Below, one piece after another: positions 25,190 to 36,153 of a DNA stretch of 64,000 bases (position 1 is the first letter of the stretch; each line of letters begins with the position of its first letter). A model generated the notes under the pieces. That model had not been told where the DNA came from, ran no database searches, and saw only the letters and a list, made by a program, of their open reading frames with translations. Both the position numbers and the translations under genes were made by a program. Location of the stretch: assembly GCA_029448655.1 (NCBI GenBank), contig JACCLO010000004.1:3720001-3784000 (forward strand), given 5' to 3'. This DNA comes from Wolfiporia cocos. Lineage: Eukaryota; Basidiomycota; Agaricomycetes; Polyporales; Phaeolaceae.

Positions 25190-25207
25190 ACGCGTTTCGT
25201 AACGCGT
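25190..25207. promoter_or_regulatory. two MluI cell-cycle boxes (MCB) in a small palindrome
   Basis: ACGCGT occurs at 25190-25195 and 25202-25207, inside the perfect inverted repeat GAACGCGTT-TCGT-AACGCGTTC. It lies 92-109 bp upstream of the CCDC82-like start codon and 135 bp upstream of the large C1 gene's start on the other strand. MCBs are MBF (Mbp1/Swi6) sites for S-phase genes. The motif is seen; regulation is inferred. Confidence 0.55.
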
Positions 25208-25298
25208 TCTGTCACGCCGCAGCGCGTTTCGCCTTCTCAGCCGCTACCAATAGACCGCATATCGCAGCCCCGCCTGTGCTCTTTCTCATCTGATCATC

Positions 25299-27162
25299 AT
25301 GCATCGCAAAAAGCAAAATTCTCGAACTGTTCCCTCAAAAAAACCCACAGGACGCATGAACCTCCGTCAAAATACATTGGACGGATTTCTCAGATCTAGC
25401 TCGCCAGTTCAACCTGAGAACCAAGCTGCAACTGAGATAGCTCCTCGAGGACTCAAGCGGAAGGCCAGGAAGGTGAAATATACGTCAGACAATGACGAGA
25501 GCGATCCTTCTACCATTCCAGGGGACGAAGCTGAAAGTCAGAGCAGCGATGCAGGCGCCATTCGCTTCGAGCCAGAAGTCATCGACATTGACGATGACGA
25601 GGAGAGATCCCCGCGCCGTCCCACAAAAAAGGGACAGAAAATGCGTATCATAGATGAAAGCGACGAACAAGCACAACCCAATCCCGATTCCAGTGAAGAG
25701 GAGGGAGCAGGCATCCCGGTGGCTTGGAAACGGAACCGGCCGGGCAAACAAAAGCAAGTCATTGCAGATGAGTCGGAGTCGGAAGAGGTTCGCCCGCGAA
25801 AGCGCAAGTTCATAAGGGGCATGAGGCCGCTATCCTCACCCGAAGATGATGCCGATCTTTTGGACGAAGTAGACTCGGATAGTGAGCATTATGAGTACTC
25901 TGTACTTCATCTCACTCTCAGCAAATCGTCAATAGAGATAATCGAGTCACGATTCCGGACGCGAGACAAGAAGTCTACATACCAGAGAAATTTGGAGAAG
26001 CTCAAACGTCAGCTCTCGTTTCTGTATAGTTGGCTCTCATTCACGCCCGCATACATGAAGGCAAAAAGCGTGGTGAATTTGTGCGGTCTTCTTCATCCTC
26101 TTTCGATGGTGAAGAGTCAGATGAGCCGGAATCATTCCCGCATGCCAAACCAGATGGCGATAGAAGCGATGCGGCCGTGGATGATCACACCTCAGAGGAC
26201 GAAGAGGATGCCTTCATAGTTGAGGACGACAGCAGCTCCGTTCCTCAACTTCCTGCACAATTCAGCATGAACTCACATCAGGACCTGATTCATCACTTCA
26301 AGGTCATCTGTCAGTATTTTGTACATCTTGCCGTGGCAGATGCGGGGGAACGGGAATCGACTGCGCAAAGATTGTTGAAAGGTGCGCGTACAGCTTCCCT
26401 GTACGATACCTGCATTCCCCGATAACAACGAACTGCAGACGAATACTTCTCGGTACCTCTCAACACTGCCCGACGCAAAATTAGCGGCATGCGAGACTCG
26501 CTGGTCGCCTCGTCGGTGTGGCGACCAGAGTTCAAAAAGCCCCTGGAAACGTATCCAAATCTTGATATCATCATGCTCGATTTCGCTGTTCCCCATTGCG
26601 ATGCCTGCCACCTTGGTGGGAGGATGTCTACTCGATTGGGCAGGCTGAGCGGCTCCCCATATGTTGACACAACCTACGAGGTGCGCGTCAACCATCGTAA
26701 AAGGATGAGAGCGCTGATGCGTTCGACTGTAGACGCTTGAAGAAGGCAGTACATCGGAGTCTGACGATGATACCCCGCCAGTCCGGAAAGAATTCAACCT
26801 CGGTCGATTTTGCGCCAAAAGAACACAGGTTTTCCACAGGTTCACTCACTGGGAGGTGATGAGCTCGAGGCAGATCCGGTTGCGACTGTGAGACTGACGT
26901 AGTCGGACAGTATCACATCTTCAGAAATCTGCTCCGTGAGGTGGACGCCCTTCGCGATCCAGATGGCACACAACATTTTGTGATCGTGGCTCATGCCAGC
27001 GGCGTTCAGCCGCCCGGGGATTTGTCAGATGCAGACGGCATCATGGAATGGCTGGATGAACGGGGAGTCATAACCGGAGAATGGCGTAATCTCAAGAAAA
27101 TGATGGACAGTGCGAGGAACCTAGATGTGCATTCGAGGGGAGGCGAGAATGACAGCAATTAA
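25299..27162 (+). CDS. CCDC82-like nuclear protein with PIP-box-like motif and DUF4211 domain
   Basis: Six exons (25299-25881, 25936-26007, 26061-26381, 26439-26680, 26733-26855, 26911-27162) sum to 1593 nt, 530 residues. The N-terminus is basic with a PCNA-binding-like QNTLDGFL at residues 24-31 (the last position is Leu where Phe or Tyr is usual). Residues 50-330 are a Ser/Asp/Glu-rich, probably disordered region with basic KKRK-type patches. The C-terminal third is the DUF4211 domain shared with animal CCDC82: FIVEDDSS, then CHLGG with a CxxC pair (CDAC), FTHWE, and YHIFRNLLREV. Function in fungi is unknown. PIP box plus MCB promoter suggests a replication or chromatin role; that is inference. 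The neighbour on the other strand is the C1 gene. Confidence 0.8.
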
Positions 27163-27382
27163 TGTGTGGAACTCGAGGACGGTAACACGTTACCCTGTAC
27201 TAACGCTGGCCCAACAATGCAATCGCAACGGTAATGCAATTCTGCGTCTAGCTCCATTCTCTCCAATTCAAAAAATACGAAAATTTGTGTAGTCTAACTA
27301 TCTTGCGATCCGCGCACACCTGTCAAGTCAGATTTTGTACGACTTCGATAGATGAAGAGAAACAAGTTGAACAATGTAAAAA

Positions 27383-27407
27383 AGCCCATCAGAGCTATTG
27401 ATGGGCT
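27383..27407. repeat. short perfect hairpin
   Basis: AGCCCATCA (27383-27391) and TGATGGGCT (27399-27407) are exact inverted copies with a 7-nt loop, preceded by an A-rich run on the plus strand and followed downstream by T-rich sequence. It lies about 220 bp past the CCDC82-like stop. It could form in a 3' transcript or be chance. Confidence 0.4.
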
Positions 27408-27676
27408 CCGGCTCAGTTTTTCCTTTGATGAATTCCTTCCAAAACTGCAACGAACATTCTTACTATCAATCAGACTAAGCATCTTTTTCCGAGGGGATAT
27501 CTGCATTGTGTCAGTATACAGAGGCAGATTGGTATCAGAGCGTGACATCAGCTACAAATCTCAGTCGGCAAAGTTGAACTCAGCTTCCCGTTGATGATGC
27601 GTGGTGATGCCTGCCGGCTGCAGCGCACCGACAGCGTAATGCCGTCTGATGCCATGCGTTCGGCAGTTCGGCGATC

Positions 27677-27709
27677 GTGACTGATGGGTGACTGATGGGT
27701 GACTGATGC
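27677..27709. repeat. tandem repeat of GTGACTGATGG (about 3 copies)
   Basis: Three near-identical 11-bp units read GTGACTGATGG, GTGACTGATGG, GTGACTGATGC. It is a minor minisatellite in the gene-free stretch, with no coding frame preserved through it. Confidence 0.6.
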
Positions 27710-28435
27710 TCGGACAAAAGTTGCATTGCTGTTGCGATACTTCATGAGCTTCAGTAACATGCCTAATGCCTGTAAAAATTGCACTTATACTAGAGATGTA
27801 TGGCTATCATATAAAACAAACTCCGAGAGATTTGATACCGGACTCATCGAGATAGAGGCAAAACTTGGTGGGACAGCAAAAAAGTTGCATTACTGGGCCA
27901 ACGATAGTACAAGCTATGCATCTCGACAAGATGACCATGCTTTCCGGTCCATGATGTGAACTAATTGATCCCATCCATTTGTTTTGCAGATTTGTGGGAG
28001 TCAATCTGCACAGTTCGCCTCTTTCATCAAACATTTAACCGTAAAGCCTTGAGCGCAACAGTCCGCGAGTACACGAACTTCTGAGGGTCACCGGTCAACG
28101 TTGGATGCTCGATCCTGGCAACCAGTAGGTCACGGTTTGCTAATGGATCAATTCGCCGTCCGTGCGTTCTGTATTTTGACTGCTTTGAATGATGTAACTA
28201 AGTCAAAGGGTTGATAGATGCAGATGGGATTCCAGCGCGATATCTGTCAAAGCCGAATGTGTGATGTCTATCATTGCGCCGTTATTTCGGCTCTCCTGCG
28301 CGCCAAACGGCTCGGCTCGGCTCTCTTTTACTTCAGAGAAGGTTTGCGGATCAGGATGCGAAACTTGAAATCATCGGCCTCGAGAAAAATAGGTTAATCT
28401 CGCGCCGAAGAGCAAGGCCCTATAAAGGCGATCAC

Positions 28436-29704
28436 ATGTGGGTGCATGATGCAGAGACTATGCCCGCTTACTTGCCTCTGCATGACCCCTCCGTCCGACC
28501 AACGTCGTACAAGCAATATATCTTCAGTCAATGTCGTCGCGTCGGCAGCCGTGCGAAGCTATGCTTGCTGGTTAGCTTCGGACTTCTATCGATACTGGTC
28601 CTTTCTTTCCGCTCTACTGCGTGGAGAGACCTGGGATACCTCCTTCGGCCGCTCTGGGACACTCCACCGACCGCCTTCACCGTTATTCCGCATTACGACC
28701 ACCCCAATGTGTCTGCTGGTGACATATGCATTTTGCATGGGTGGAAGAAGCGGCCAGAGCGTGCTAGAGTCTGGGATGCCACAATTTTCAGCGTTGAGCT
28801 GGACCTGCTTGAGATTCGACTACGAGAATTATACCCCGTAGTCGATCACTTCATAATCGTGGAGAGCAATACTACATTTACGGGCCACACAAAACCTCTG
28901 CTCTTCGCGCAGCACCGGCACGAGCCACGATTCGCGTGGGCCTCGGACAAAATCATATATAGCGCTATCACGCTACCGTCCGAAATTCCTGGTGTTGGCC
29001 CTGCCGAAGCAACTTGGTCAAACGAACGGCGGTCTCGTCGCGAAATCAACAGCATCTTACGGTCATACGGCGCGCAGTCCGGAGAGCTGGTGATACAGGC
29101 GGATGTGGACGAGATCCCTTCGGCACGCACGATAGGATTGATACGGGAGTGCGAGGGATATCCGGCCGTGCTCCACCTTCAGTTACGCTATTACATGTTT
29201 GCGTTTACGCGGAGGATACCAGAGACAAAGGGCGGCGGTTCCTGGAGGGCATCGGTGAAGACATGGGATCCGAGCGGGGTCGGGTATACTGGCTATATGC
29301 ATGGTCGACAAAGTGATGCAATCTTAGCTGATGCCGGATGGCACTGCTCCTGGTGCTTTCGGTATCTGGAAGATTTCCGCTTCAAGATGACGAGCTACAG
29401 TCACTTTGACCGAGTCACTCGGCCAAAGTCACAGTTGGATCTTGCAGCGATTCAGCGTAAAGTGTGCGAAGGAAAGGACTTGTTCGACATGCTGCCGGTG
29501 AGTTCAGGTATTGCTGATAGGTGGAGCTTATGATATTTAATATTCCTGGGTTAGGAAGCATATACCTTCCGCGATCTAGCGATACTCATGAAGGGACATC
29601 CTTTGGAAGAAAGCTATATTGACCTGCCATGGTGGATAGTACAGAAACCAGAGCAATATGCATACCTCTTGCGCCAGGAGAATTGCATGCGGGAGGTGCG
29701 CTGA
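28436..29704 (+). CDS. glycosyltransferase family 17 protein (MGAT3-like)
   Basis: Type II Golgi-membrane glycosyltransferase related to beta-1,4-mannosyl-glycoprotein N-acetylglucosaminyltransferase. Two exons (28436-29497, 29555-29704) give 403 residues. A transmembrane anchor (KLCLLVSFGLLSILVLSF) sits near residue 45. The GT17 core follows: LDLLEIRLRELYPVVDHF, then IIVESNTTFTG, KPLLFA, the metal-binding DVDEIPS, and GWHCSWCF near the end. A TATAAA at 28421-28426 lies only 10 bp before the first ATG (28436). The next in-frame ATG at 28460 is therefore at least as likely to be the real start. The true acceptor substrate in fungi is not known from sequence. Confidence 0.92.
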
Positions 29705-30075
29705 TGTACATGCGTCCTGCCGACAATGCGTTACTATGCAACGTGAAGTCATGTACATGTATCCGTAACAAATGTCATAAATTGCTTACTTCCTTGCGCG
29801 CGAAAAATCTGATGACAATCACGATCTCTTGAAGCCCCAGTGGCTGTAAATCACAATTACAATTTCCCAACTGAAAGATCTGTCAGCTGAATTTTGGCTT
29901 AGGGTATGTTCATGGACGAGCGCATATGCATAGCGTCGAACAAAAGTTGCGACCCAACAGTGGTAAAGCACTTGGGTCTTCCACGTGGCTCTGTGGCTTC
30001 GAAGCTACACTCATTCCGCGACGCTCACTGACGCTTTCTGTCCTCTTCTATCGCCGTGTCTCTGTTCGTTTGAGG
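29705..30075. other. intergenic region, nothing recognised
   Basis: This 370-bp stretch is probably the GT17 3' region and the TAF13 promoter/5' UTR. The frame containing TAF13 stays open upstream to about 29926, but the ATG at 30076 gives a more natural N-terminus. Confidence 0.5.
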
Positions 30076-30895
30076 ATGTCGCATTACACCCAACCGACTC
30101 ATCCTGGCACGACGTATCCTTATACTCCGTACACGTACCCAGGACAAACTCCTTCTCCATATGCCACAACGCCGTACCAAACGCCATATGCAACTGCCGT
30201 GACTGGATACGGAGCGACTTGGCATTATCCATATAACTACTACCAATACCAGCAGCCACAGCCTGCACAGTCAGCATCCAATCATCCTAGGCCTACTGTC
30301 TCAACCACCGCAGCTGCGCCTGCTACATCGAATGCGGCGACGCCAGTGGCTCCAGCTCTTCCGCGATCAACACCTGCCCCTACCACGTACACATTTGCGC
30401 AATCATATACGCCTGCAAATGTTGGCGGAGTATCATCAGGCAGGGGTGGACGGAAGCAGTCGACTTTCAAGGGCTTGTTCGCGAAAGAACGTGCGTATAA
30501 GATTGGTTCTTTCCGTCTCACGTCGCCTTATAGAACATTCCCAGTACGTAATCTCATGTACGGCTTTGGAGATGACCGTAATCCTGCAAACGATACCGTG
30601 AACGTCATGGAGGAGATTTTAATCGAATACATTGTCGATGTGGTACGCTATCCTTCCCTACACTCGTGCGTTTGAACGCTCAAACTCGCATTCGCAGTGT
30701 CAGACAGCGCTTGCACCAGGCAAAAACAAGACCCGCTTGTCCATTGAAGACCTTCGGCGTGCATTATCACGCCCCGCGGATGCAAAGAAACTTGCGCGTA
30801 TGGAGGAGCTCTTGTTCATGCAAGAAGACATCAAGCGCGCTCGTGCACAGTTCGAAGAGTCGGATATGACGCAGGCTGGGTCACTTCAGGCATAA
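30076..30895 (+). CDS. TAF13: TFIID subunit TAF13 with long low-complexity N-terminus
   Basis: Histone-fold subunit of TFIID (pairs with TAF11) acting at RNA polymerase II promoters. Three exons (30076-30490, 30545-30642, 30698-30895) total 711 nt, 236 residues. The first 130 residues are rich in Tyr, Pro, Thr, Gln and Ala (for example YPYTPYTYPGQ and NYYQYQQPQPAQ). KGLFAKELRNLMYGFGDD then opens the TAF13 fold, followed by VNVMEEILIEYIVDV and LSIEDLRRALSR. The histone fold is complete. Yeast and animal TAF13 have a much shorter or differently composed N-terminus. The extension is in frame through the first intron, so it is part of the same protein. Confidence 0.92.
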
Positions 30896-31181
30896 TTGCT
30901 CATTTATTTTGTTCGTGTACAATAGTGCTGTACTGTTACTCTACCAACAGGGTGTGTAATGATAACAATGCTATGCGGAGTCTTGACACGGAAGTGACGT
31001 GCGAGTGGTTGCATTGCAGAGCGCTCCTCACAGTGTCACCCGACGTGGTTTGCAGCAGTCGTCCACTGCGTACGTCGTATGTCCTGTCGCTGTTTGTTAC
31101 TCGCCGCTCCAATATTGTCTTGCCCATGGCCTCTCTTGGTCTCAACTATAATCACAATGACGGTGCCAGCCTCTCTCTGCA

Positions 31182-31187
31182 TATAAA
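31182..31187 (+). promoter_or_regulatory. TATA box of the sugar transporter gene
   Basis: GCATATAAACAAT contains a canonical TATAAA 102 bp upstream of the transporter ATG. No other gene starts nearby. The motif is seen; use in vivo is inferred. Confidence 0.5.
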
Positions 31188-31288
31188 CAATATAGGGTGG
31201 GGCTGACATGTAGGTCCTCGGTGCGCTCGCTCTCATCAACGACTGTATCAGTTGTGGAATACTCTTGTGTTCGACTCCCTATCCCATC

Positions 31289-33103
31289 ATGGATCGCTTC
31301 AAGCCTAGCTCATTCACACCTCGCTATCCACGACGGTTGGTGGGCAGGCCCCTTCTGATCATGACGTCCGCGTTAGCGTCGCTGGGCGATGCTATGTTCG
31401 GGTATAGCCAGGGAGTCATCGCTGCCAACCAGGTCGCTCCTCCCTTCATCAAGAGGTTCTTCGGAAAAGACGTGACAATGGAACAGATCCGCACCGGTGA
31501 TACCGGGGTCGACCCAGAAGTTCAAGGTGAGTATGCTACAGGCCTGTGTGTTGTTTGAATTTACAGCTGCCTATAGCGATCACTGTGTCATGCCTTAACT
31601 TGACGGCTCTCGTTGCCGCCTTGCTATCCGCGTACATATGCGATATTCTTGGCCGCCGAATGTCTATCCGTATTGGTGGAATCGTTTACTTCATCGCGGC
31701 ATTCATCCAGATCTTCGCTCCAGATCTTGCCACTCTCATCGTTGGTCGTTCATTCCAAGGTATCGGGGTTGGCATGCTCTCGATGACGGTGCCGATCCTG
31801 CAATGCGAGATTGCACCCGGCCATTCGCGCGGACTATTTATTTCCATCGAATACCTTTGCTTGAATATTGGCTATCTCCTCTCGTCCTGGGTGGGATTTG
31901 CTTTCTTCTATACTCTGCCGGCGGAAATATCCTGGAAGGGACCATACATTGTGCAAGCCGTTCTCGCTGGCGTCCTCACAGCCTGGTCGTTCATTATTCC
32001 TGAAACGCCGCGGTTCCTCATCAGTGTGGGGCTAGAAGAGGAAGGTCTCCGTGTACTCGCAGACCTGCATGCGGCGGGAGATGTCAATGACGCCGAAGTC
32101 CAGAAGTCCTTCAAGGAGATCTGCACGGCCGTCAAACGCGATCGCGACATGTCTCAAGCAAGCTGGCGTCAGCTTTTTACGGACTACACTCGGCGCACGG
32201 TAATGGCCATCACCTGCCAATGGTTCGCCCAATTCAACGGAATCAACGCCATCTTGTACTTCTTGCCGTCGAACCTCACACGGGCCGGGTTTACGATCGC
32301 AAGGGCTCTTCTGTTCTCTGGAGTAGCTGCAATCGCATATTGTCTGGGCACCATTCCGACGATGTTCCTCATCGACCGGTGGGGACGACGGGCGTTCTTC
32401 CTTGCAGGCAGTGCCGCACTGGCTGCATGTCTCGGCACGGTCGGCGGGCTGCAACTCAAGAGCGACACGTTCCCCGAAGGTCCCGCACGAATGCCGTATG
32501 CGGACGGGATCTTCGCAGGTATGGCCCCGCGTTCTTCATTACCGCAAATGAAGTCCCACAATGATCCGCGCAGCTATATGCATATACTTGTTCTTCTTCG
32601 GCGCAACGTGAGTCCCTCAGGGTTGCTGGTGAGAGATCTCCACCGTGCTGACCACAAGGTGCAGATGGGGGCCGGCACCCTACCTCCTGGGAGCAGAGAT
32701 CTTCCCCATGCGTGCAAGGGCTAAGGGAATGGCACTTTCCACGACCTCCAATTGGCTCAGCAACTTCATCATCGCGTTCATCACGCCGCCCCTCTTTTCG
32801 GCAATCGGAGGAGGGTACTACTTCATCTTGCTAGGCTTCTGCGTGATCTCTGGGGTGTTCGTATTTTTCGTCTATCCGGAAACGGCGCACAGGACTCTCG
32901 AGGAACTGGGCGAGGTATTCGGAGACAAGATGAATGCCGACGAAGCAACCGAGGAGAAAACGTCTGCTGACGTGCATGGAGAAGTCGCTAACGAGGGGGC
33001 CAATCGACTTGAAGTTCCGGACAACGACGTGGAGTCAGAGGCGAGTACTCTCAGGCCAAGCATTGACAGTAGCGGCATTACCGACGGGAAGAAAAATGTC
33101 TAA
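31289..33103 (+). CDS. MFS sugar transporter (hexose transporter family)
   Basis: Twelve-helix proton/sugar symporter of the major facilitator sugar-porter family, expected in the plasma membrane. Four exons (31289-31526, 31577-32518, 32574-32607, 32665-33103) total 1653 nt, 550 residues. Exon 3 is only 34 nt. Signatures in order: FGYSQGVIAANQ in helix 1 region, DILGRRMSIRIGG loop 2, GRSFQGIGVGM, PETPRFLIS, QFNGINAILYF in helix 7, DRWGRRAFF, GATWGPAPYLLGAEIFPMR, and PETAHRTLEEL after helix 12. The acidic C-terminal tail has about 60 residues. Substrate cannot be told from sequence; QFNGINA is compatible with hexoses or pentoses. Confidence 0.93.
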
Positions 33104-33280
33104 GGAGGAAGGGGCGTGGTAGACTTCTCTCCGTGTACCATAGATTCTGCCACGGTACTCAGCGTCGCGGTGAGACGGCCTTGTCAGCAGCCTGTCTGTC
33201 CACGTGAAGTGAGAATACTGCAAGATTATCGAGTAAGACAGGCTACGAAAGATACAAGGTGAGAATCCTATGATACAATC

Positions 33281-33974
33281 TTACTCTTCCATAGCATCCT
33301 CTTCATCCTTCTGCTCTTCCTCGGCTGGCGCAGCGCCATTGGATCCCTCTCTTGCCTTGGCACGCAAAGCCGCACCTGGATGATAAGAGTTAGGTCCGTG
33401 CCGTCGGTGAGAAGCTCAGCTTTCCACGTACCCCCGCTCCTGGACAGAGGCTTGGCGTAGTGCTGGAGCCACTCTTCCGACTCCCAGACTGATTTGAAGG
33501 GAAAGATGAGTGAAAATCCGCCGAGGGTGTATCGTCCTAAGCGACGTACTAGCTCTGTTTCCTAGGCCCTCCGTAGGAGCCTTGACCTGTCGTGCGAGGT
33601 TGACTTTCAGCACGCGCCCGTTCAGCTCGTTCATGTCCATGTTGTCAATGGCATCCTGAGCGTCTGCAGGGGACGAAAATGTGACGAACGCAAATCCCCT
33701 GTGCTTCGCCTCTGACGCAGATCGTCAGTCTCACGTCAGGCCACATTTCTATCCACTTACCTGCTGGCTGCGACGGATTCGTGGCTGCGGGAGGTACCTG
33801 TACCTCTATAACATCACCTGGAATGTAGGAGTGGCTGTCGGTCCCGACGGCTACGCCGGACAAGGTGGATTGCGCACCAAAGGTCGAGAAGGTCTCAAGG
33901 AGAACACCCTCGTCGACATCGTCGCCAATGCCGCCCACGAAGATGGTCTTCTTCGTCTTGGTCCCTTCCTCCAT
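33281..33974 (-). CDS. single-RRM RNA-binding protein (PPIE-type RRM)
   Basis: Small nuclear RNA-binding protein. Five exons on the minus strand run from ATG 33974 to TAA 33281. RNP2 is TIFVGGIG at the N-terminus; RNP1 is HRGFAFVTF, reached through a short intron; the domain ends DNMDMNELNGRVLKVNLAR. After the RRM comes IWESEEWLQHYAK and a short tail ending EEEQKDEEDAMEE. The RRM and the following WxSEEW stretch resemble the N-terminus of cyclophilin PPIE, but no cyclophilin domain follows, so this is a stand-alone RRM protein of about 180 residues. PPIE works in the spliceosome; a splicing role here is inference. Confidence 0.83.
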
Positions 33975-34813
33975 TACGCCTCGGCAAAGGTGAGCATCGC
34001 AAGTTCAGTGCGAGCTTGATTTCCCACGGGTTGCCGAGCGCTCTTCTATGATCCGGCGCCTTTGTACTCGGCGCAATGTACTGGTCTGTGGGCTCGCCGT
34101 TGAATGCTTCTCGATGCTGCATTTGTTTCCCACTGCTCGCCGCAGAATCATTGCTAGCATGACAACGGAGCCGTGAAACATGCTGAGGCGGCCGTGATAC
34201 TCGGCAGGATGGCTCGACCGCGCGAGTGTGTCAGTATTGGAAAATCCCTCGTACCCTCCATCCCTCCGATTTCATGTCATCTCTTTAGACGCGCTTGTGT
34301 GAGAGTAACCCCCCCCTTCAGGATGGTTGTCGTCACAATTAATCTATCTAGGTCGGTGTTCGTTTCCTCGTGCACTCTCAGCAGCCCATCTGCATCAACT
34401 CTTCGAAGCCGCACCACCCGGGTTCATGAGAAAGAATGCGCTCATACGTGCTAGTAGCCCCGACACACGACCCTTATCGGGCAATCTGCCTGACTGCTTG
34501 ATGCTGGCCTCTACTGGGACCGTTTGGAGACTGTTCCTGATGTCCGCTGCTCCGTAGGCTCACCCGAAAGTGACGCTTGCACCAAGCTATGTTGTCGAAC
34601 AGGGCATTCTATTCCCATGGCCATCACCCCCGTGGGCAGCTACTGTCCGTTCGCACATTCCTCTCTGCCTAACTTGGAGCCGTTTTCTTGCTGTAATGAA
34701 CGCACTCAGTAGCCGTCGGCAGTGCCTTCCGGGCAATGGCTGAACATAAAGCCCAGTGACTTTAATGCAATGTGTATCTGCTTCGGAGTCAATACTCAAG
34801 AGATTGTTTCTCT
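33975..34813. other. 840-bp intergenic region, nothing recognised
   Basis: This is the divergent region between the RRM gene and the kinase-like gene. Only short unrelated open frames are present. A C8 run lies at about 34310. Confidence 0.5.
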
Positions 34814-36028
34814 ATGCCTACGCATAAACAGGCTATACGAAGAGCTTCCCCGGAAGACTCGGACTCAGATTCGACAGCGACGTCCTCCTCCTCGGACTCA
34901 TCGTTCGACGAAGATGCGGTCAATGCTAGACTATCTCCCAACTGGTGCTGCTACCGAGCCATCATTGGCAAATGGGGATTCCGACTAGACACATGTCGCG
35001 ACGTCAAACGTTTCTACCAGCGGTATTGGGACGGACTGGTAGCTCAAGGTTGCACGATATCTGAAACAGACTGGCCTGGCTATCTACGCGCATGCAACGG
35101 TGGAGGCGACGACGATCTCTGCAAAGATGCCGGTTTGGTCAGTAGCCATATTACGGTCGTTTTCGTGGCTCACTTGTATATGTACATTCAGCCGGACAAC
35201 CTCTTTCGTGGCAGTCGCTGTTCAGATGGAGCGCAGGTGGTTATCAAAGCTGTCAATATTCGCAGCCGTGAATATGAGATTGTCCGATATTTGTCTAGTC
35301 CAGCGTTGCGAAAGCACCCCATGAATCATTGCATTCGTAAGTTTAAACAGCACACAGCCATGGAAGTAAACCAATAACTACGCAGCTGTCTTGGCGTTTA
35401 TAGAGGTGCCACAAGATAACGTAGTATTCATCGTCATGGAAGAATGGTCCCCTCACCTCGAATCTGATCCGCCTTTTACCCTACGAGCTTTCCTAAATAC
35501 ATTACGGCAACATCTAGAGGTTCGTATCAATCTCTCAGGCATGACGTTCTCATTATGTATCTGCCATCCCAGCATCTGACATTCATGCATGCACATCATG
35601 TTGTCCACCTTGATATTTGTCTACGCAACATCCTGACCAACAATGAAAACCGCTATGGATGCATTGACTTTGAAAACAGTCGCCGCTTTGACGAGACACC
35701 TTCCCCGCGAATCTTGGGTCATCGTGGGGCAGAGACGCCGCCGGAAGTGGAACGGGGTCAATGGAGCGACCCGTACAAAATTGATATCTGGGCATCCGGA
35801 ATATTGATGCTACGAGCCTCAACAGTAAGTTCAAATTAGTTGGCGTTGTACAAGTAGCTAACACGGGGGTAGCTCACAGGGTATGAGGTTCCTGAGATGT
35901 GGCATGTTCTGAGGCCAATGTTGCATGACGACCACACCCGACGACCTACCGCTAGAGAAGCACTGAAAGCTTTCAACGCCATGGTTCACGCGATAGGGAA
36001 CGAAAGACTTGATAGCTGCCACCCGTAA
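34814..36028 (+). CDS. degenerate protein-kinase-like protein (fungal-specific)
   Basis: Five exons (34814-35137, 35192-35336, 35386-35519, 35573-35824, 35873-36028) total 1011 nt, 336 residues. After a Ser/Asp-rich N-terminus and a domain with WCCYRAIIGKWGF there is a reduced kinase fold. AQVVIKAVN holds the ATP-binding Lys, and REYEIVRYL a likely helix-C Glu. The hinge is VVFIVMEEW. HLDICLRN is the catalytic loop (HRD changed to HLD, Asp and Asn kept). IDFENS stands in place of DFG, and ETPPEV in place of APE. Then come DIWASGIL and a terminal RRPTAREAL. No glycine-rich loop is evident. Basidiomycete genomes carry many such divergent kinases. Catalytic activity is doubtful because the DFG glycine is Glu. 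Confidence 0.75.
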
Positions 36029-36153
36029 CAGGTCCCGACAAGGTCCAAGTACGCCCAACCGATGAATGGCTGAAATAGATGTAACGAGTACTAATACTAC
36101 AATACACGATTGAATAAAACGAAGCAAAACGATGAGAACACAATGCGTGATAA

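Larger units (their letters stand above)
27163..28435. other. 1.27-kb intergenic region, no convincing gene
   Basis: Open frames of 75-86 codons exist on both strands around 27300-27960, but none shows a family motif or partner exons. The region holds a hairpin (AGCCCATCA / TGATGGGCT, 27383-27407), a short 11-bp tandem repeat and, at 28308-28326, a GGCTCGGCTCGGCTC run like those near 58.8 and 59.3 kb. A TATAAA lies at 28421-28426 before the GT17 gene. Confidence 0.5.

Noticed and set aside
27352..27594. 80-codon plus-strand frame and 84-codon minus-strand frame over the same place
   Set aside because: Both contain hydrophobic stretches but no start context, partner exon or family similarity. 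Overlapping frames on both strands suggest chance.
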